In this document: one piece after another, positions 61,165 through 64,000 of the stretch | Position numbering within the stretch: the stretch's first letter is position 1 | Layout: each line of letters begins with the position of its first letter | Source: JANNOG01 sp050329415 | GTDB lineage: Bacteria > Actinomycetota > Actinomycetes > Actinomycetales > JBBAYJ01 | Direction: 5' to 3' | Assembly (NCBI GenBank): GCA_050329415.1 | Contig: JBHJOS010000046.1 | Location: 1-64,000 of the forward strand | DNA: 64,000 nucleotides | Made by a program: the position numbers and the translations under genes | The notes under the pieces: generated by a model | The model's input: only the letters and a program-made list of their open reading frames with translations | What the model was told of the DNA's origin: nothing | Databases searched by the model: none

Positions 61165-62613
61165 TCAGCCCGTCGGGGGCGTCGCCAGGCTGTCCACCCC
61201 CGGCGGTCGTGTCACCTGCCCGTGCAGCCATCTGCCCTCCGCGTCGACCTCGAGCCGCCGCTCGGCGGTGATCCCCGGCAACCGCCGTTCCTCGTACAGC
61301 GGGTGCGAGTACTCCTTCGTCCAGAAGCTACCCGGGGTGTGGAACTGGACTTCGAAGACCTGGCCGGTCACCGGGTCACGCCAGGAGGTGTTGAGTCCCT
61401 GGTAGCCGTCGGCCGGCCAGCTGAGGTGCCACCGGACCCGCTCGAAGCCGGCCTCCGCCAGCCGCCGGGCCACGTCCGTCACGTCCGACACATAGGTCGC
61501 GTCGCTGGAGGTGAACGTGAAGCGGACGGTGTCGTTGAGACCGGCGAGCACAGGGGCGAAGTCCGGCTCCCGGCCGCGCTCCGCCACCCGGTCCGCGACC
61601 TTGCGCTGTGTCGACTCCAGCCCCTTGAGCCGGTGCTCCAGACCGGCCATGGCCACCCCCGAACGCTGGGAGATCTCGAGCAGGCGCGGGGTGAGGGAGC
61701 GCTCGGCCTCGGCCGCCCGCTCGTGGTGAGCGATCACCTGCCGGTTCTGATCGTCGGTCAGCCGCAGCCCGTCGGGCCCCACCCAAGGCCCCGGGCCGTC
61801 GGACGCCGCGACGAGCCGTCCCGCCTCGTCGCCACTCCCCAGAACCCGGCCGGTGCCGGCGAGCCGGGCGGCGTCGTCCACCGCACCGGTCTTGCCCGCC
61901 GGCCCCGGCAGGAGCATCGTCCCCACCATCCCCGCGCCGTACGCCGTCCAGTAGGCCCCGCCGTCGTCGTGCCCGCCGCCCCAGTCCACGAGCCAGGACC
62001 TCGCGTCGTTCTCCCAGTCGTCGATCGGGTCGTACAGGCCCAGGACCCCCTGGACCGACCCCCACCGCATGACGAAGGTCACGGTCTCGGGACCGGCCCC
62101 CCAGGCGGCCTCCCCCGCCCCACGCACCCCGTCTCGCCACTGCTGGGTGGTCAGCCCGAGGACCCGCGGCTCCCCCCAGTCCCCGGGCAGTGAGGCGCTC
62201 GCCCCCGCCACGGCGGCCGCGGCGGCACGCTCGACCGCCCGCTGCTCGGCCACCACCGACTCCCGCCGCGCGGCGACGGTCCAGGTCGCCACCGGGTCCC
62301 CGGTACCGGCGACCTCCTCGGCACGGAGGTCGGCCAGCACCGCCGAGGTGCGGGCGGCCGAGGACGCCACGTCGTCGAGGGCGGTGGCGACCCGGCGGAC
62401 GGCCGACCCGAGGGCCGCCGACCGCCGGTCGAACCGCGTCGCTTCAGCGGCGAGCGTGTCCGCGGAGGGCCCCTCCCACCCAGCGGGACCGACCGTGCGG
62501 GCCACGGCCATGACCGCGTCGCCCACGGCGAGCTCCGCGGCCGCGGCTACGGCCCGGCACCGGGCGGCCGCATCCCGCAACGCCGACGAGTCGACGCCGT
62601 GGTCCGCGGTCAC
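61165..62613 (-). CDS. WXG100-type polymorphic toxin with RelA/SpoT-like C terminus
   Basis: The 482-residue protein starts with a helical hairpin resembling WXG100 secretion domains (WEG at residues 46-48, flanked by long Ala-rich helices, residues 8-100). A variable middle (about 140-300) includes GPAGKTGAVDDAARL, as in pre-toxin linkers. The C-terminal domain (about 320-450) has NDTVRFTF (Asp361, Arg364), DGYQGLNTS (402-410) and FEVQFHTP (420-427), the order of the acidic, GYxG and ExQ elements of RelA/SpoT-fold nucleotide pyrophosphotransferases. AGGGGGAT precedes the GTG. It is followed by a probable immunity gene. The fold assignment is inference; an unrelated toxin fold is possible. 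Confidence 0.6.
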   Translation of the reverse strand: MTADHGVDSSALRDAAARCRAVAAAAELAVGDAVMAVARTVGPAGWEGPSADTLAAEATRFDRRSAALGSAVRRVATALDDVASSAARTSAVLADLRAEEVAGTGDPVATWTVAARRESVVAEQRAVERAAAAAVAGASASLPGDWGEPRVLGLTTQQWRDGVRGAGEAAWGAGPETVTFVMRWGSVQGVLGLYDPIDDWENDARSWLVDWGGGHDDGGAYWTAYGAGMVGTMLLPGPAGKTGAVDDAARLAGTGRVLGSGDEAGRLVAASDGPGPWVGPDGLRLTDDQNRQVIAHHERAAEAERSLTPRLLEISQRSGVAMAGLEHRLKGLESTQRKVADRVAERGREPDFAPVLAGLNDTVRFTFTSSDATYVSDVTDVARRLAEAGFERVRWHLSWPADGYQGLNTSWRDPVTGQVFEVQFHTPGSFWTKEYSHPLYEERRLPGITAERRLEVDAEGRWLHGQVTRPPGVDSLATPPTG

Positions 62614-62709
62614 CGGACATCCCCCTGCGCCGGGTCCGCCCGGCGGCCGTTCACCATGCGGCGAGCGTGGCAGCGGACCCCTGGCGCGAGGGCGGGGCCG
62701 ACGACCGGC

Positions 62710-62749
62710 TGTGGACAACGGGCCGGATCGGCCCAGTGGCTGTGGACAG
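62710..62749. promoter_or_regulatory. Two DnaA-box-like sites
   Basis: TGTGGACAA (62710-62718) is the reverse complement of the actinobacterial DnaA box TTGTCCACA, and TGTGGACAG (62741-62749) differs at one position. Both lie in the 221-nt gap upstream of the toxin gene. Two boxes do not make an origin; they may be a DnaA-titration or regulatory site, or chance. The rest of 62614-62834 holds no gene. Confidence 0.4.
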
Positions 62750-62834
62750 CGACTTCCCCGGGGGTCCGCTGCGCGACGCTCCCCTCATGCCTCGTCCCGT
62801 CCTATCCCACCCGGTCGACCTCCCTGCCCCGCGG

Positions 62835-64000
62835 CTATCCGTCAGAGACCGCCGAGGGTCGCGGGGGGTGGGACCGGGTCAGGCGGACGGGGCTGGCATA
62901 GGCGAGGGCTCTCCGGTTGGCGGGGTGGCCGTCGGGACCGGGACGCTCGTTGGGCACGTCGGGGTCGGCGATCCGAACGACCAGCCAGGGGACGTCCCCG
63001 GCCGCGACGGGCACCCGGACGGCGACGGGCGAACCGACGGGAGCCGTCCGCAGGGCCAGCACGTCGGGCGAGCGCGGGCCGGTCGTCAGCACCTGGACCG
63101 TGACCTCACGCCCCGCCCAGGTGGACCCGCCGTCGACGTCCACGGCGAGGTCGATGTCGGGTGCCCGGGCCGGCGGCAGCACTCCGCCCATGCGCACCGC
63201 GTCCGGGCGCGCCGCCACCTCGGCAGGCTCGGGTTGGCGGCGTCCCGCCGACCACGCGGCGACGACGTCCACCCGCAGGCCCGGCTCCCGGGTCGCGAAG
63301 AACCGGCGGGCGGCCAGGGCCTCGCGCACTCCCCCTCGCGACCACTCCCGCACCCACAGGCCCGCCCGCCCGCGGCCCGGCTGGAACCCCCAGTGCGGCG
63401 AGTGCTCGTCACTCACCCCGAGCAGGCCCGGCCACCAGCCGGCGTCCAGGCAGTCGAGCAGCGGGGGCCGCTCGCCTCGGGTCCAGCCCTCGAACAGGTA
63501 GTCGAGGTCGCGGTTGAACATCTCAAGGCTGACGAATCGTTGGGCCAATCGTGGGTCGTAGGCGAAGCGGCCGAAGCGCAGCGGCTCCCGTCCGGGGTGG
63601 TTGAAGCCCGCGAGCACGTCGTCCCCGCCCGGGCTGGCGGCCGCCCGGGCGATCCAGTCCTGCAGGGTGCGGATCCCGGTGGCCGGCCCCACGTCGGCGA
63701 CCGGCGTCCAGTCCGGCGAGAACCACACGTTGACGTGCCCGATGTGGGGGGTCGTCCACTCGAAGCCGCGGATCGCCGCGAAAGCACCCGGCACCTCGGC
63801 GGCCTCCGCCAGCCGGGCCGCCCGTTCCCACTCCCGCGCGCCCATGAGGGACGCGGGCATGCCGGCGTCCGCCGACACCCGGCGCAGCTCGTCCAGCAGC
63901 CGCCCGTCGACGACTCCGTCGGCGTCGGTGAGGCCGGTGTGGTCGGTGAGCGCCGCCGCATCGAGCCCTGCGTCCCGCATCGACGCGAAGGCGTCCTCGG
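62835..64000 (-). CDS. CehA/McbA-type PHP-domain metallohydrolase, C-terminal part
   Basis: The gene enters from the right edge and stops at 62835; about 388 codons are visible. FASMRDAGLDAAALTDHTG is the early PHP motif, then AIRGFEWTTPHIGHVNVWFS, VLAGFNHPGREPLRFG, and GVSDEHSPHWGFQPGRGRAG, which matches the CehA/McbA family. PHP enzymes use a metal cluster to hydrolyse phosphoesters or, in this subfamily, diverse esters. The start (signal peptide and first HxH) lies outside the window. An internal ATG at 63980 is not the true start, because the frame and motif continue upstream. Confidence 0.82.
   Translation of the reverse strand, partial: EDAFASMRDAGLDAAALTDHTGLTDADGVVDGRLLDELRRVSADAGMPASLMGAREWERAARLAEAAEVPGAFAAIRGFEWTTPHIGHVNVWFSPDWTPVADVGPATGIRTLQDWIARAAASPGGDDVLAGFNHPGREPLRFGRFAYDPRLAQRFVSLEMFNRDLDYLFEGWTRGERPPLLDCLDAGWWPGLLGVSDEHSPHWGFQPGRGRAGLWVREWSRGGVREALAARRFFATREPGLRVDVVAAWSAGRRQPEPAEVAARPDAVRMGGVLPPARAPDIDLAVDVDGGSTWAGREVTVQVLTTGPRSPDVLALRTAPVGSPVAVRVPVAAGDVPWLVVRIADPDVPNERPGPDGHPANRRALAYASPVRLTRSHPPRPSAVSDG

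Noticed and set aside
62710..62749. Possible replication origin
   Set aside because: Only two DnaA-like boxes, no AT-rich unwinding element and no dnaA or dnaN neighbours.

Overview
The window is chromosomal DNA from a very high-GC actinomycete. The signs are frequent GTG starts, 4-bp stop/start overlaps, many leaderless genes with a TANNNT box 6-9 nt before the start, and actinobacterial families such as PerM/DUF6350, DUF3017, DUF3817, a class F-like sortase, PIG-L and Ras-like GTPase/roadblock modules. I cannot name the genus. A Micrococcales- or Geodermatophilales-type organism fits. I see no tRNA, rRNA, insertion sequence, prophage or CRISPR array.

Layout. 1-4.7 kb: 5' part of gcvP behind a tandem glycine riboswitch, AlkB, then a trpS / 2'-5' RNA ligase-like / YihY operon. 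4.9-10.2 kb: a tightly overlapping galactoside operon (GH42 beta-galactosidase, DeoR regulator, galT, galK). 10.4-15.9 kb: a secreted zinc protease, then a compact signalling island (Ras-like GTPase and roadblock facing roadblock, protoglobin and a frameshifted V4R gene), then an OmpA/BON protein with a coiled-coil partner. 16-21 kb: two convergent secreted phosphate-scavenging enzymes (PhoX-like phosphatase and a fasciclin-fused nuclease), each behind a two-repeat PHO box. 21-26.4 kb: an AAA ATPase with a nuclease-like tail, a sulfonate/taurine-type ABC transporter behind a 22-codon leader peptide with competing hairpins, and a MarR-like regulator. 26.4-33.8 kb: a 1,945-residue two-enzyme alpha-glucan hydrolase, a frameshifted surface protein and a second MarR-like paralogue. 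33.8-35.5 kb: an orphan chemoreceptor. 35.5-48.4 kb: one-carbon, purine and TCA housekeeping genes (folD and glyA behind a ZTP riboswitch, purU, mdh, purH, purN, perM, sucCD, a free-standing B12-binding protein), with OsmC, a PIN toxin pair and an array of four 22-bp palindromes. 48.4-64 kb: cell-surface and envelope genes (Thr/Pro-rich protein, CAP protein, CcdA/TlpA-like pair, SURF1, sortase), pcrA, a PIG-L deacetylase, guaA, a double-Nudix protein, a WXG-type polymorphic toxin with a probable immunity gene, and the 3' part of a PHP hydrolase.

How they connect. Glycine (gcvP), serine/THF (glyA, folD), formate/formyl-THF (purU) and purines (purH, purN, guaA) form one metabolic theme with two riboswitches. 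The most novel-looking loci are the GTPase/roadblock/protoglobin/V4R island, the WXG-type toxin with a RelA/SpoT-like C terminus, and the leader-peptide attenuator. Better explained but notable is the paired-PHO-box locus.
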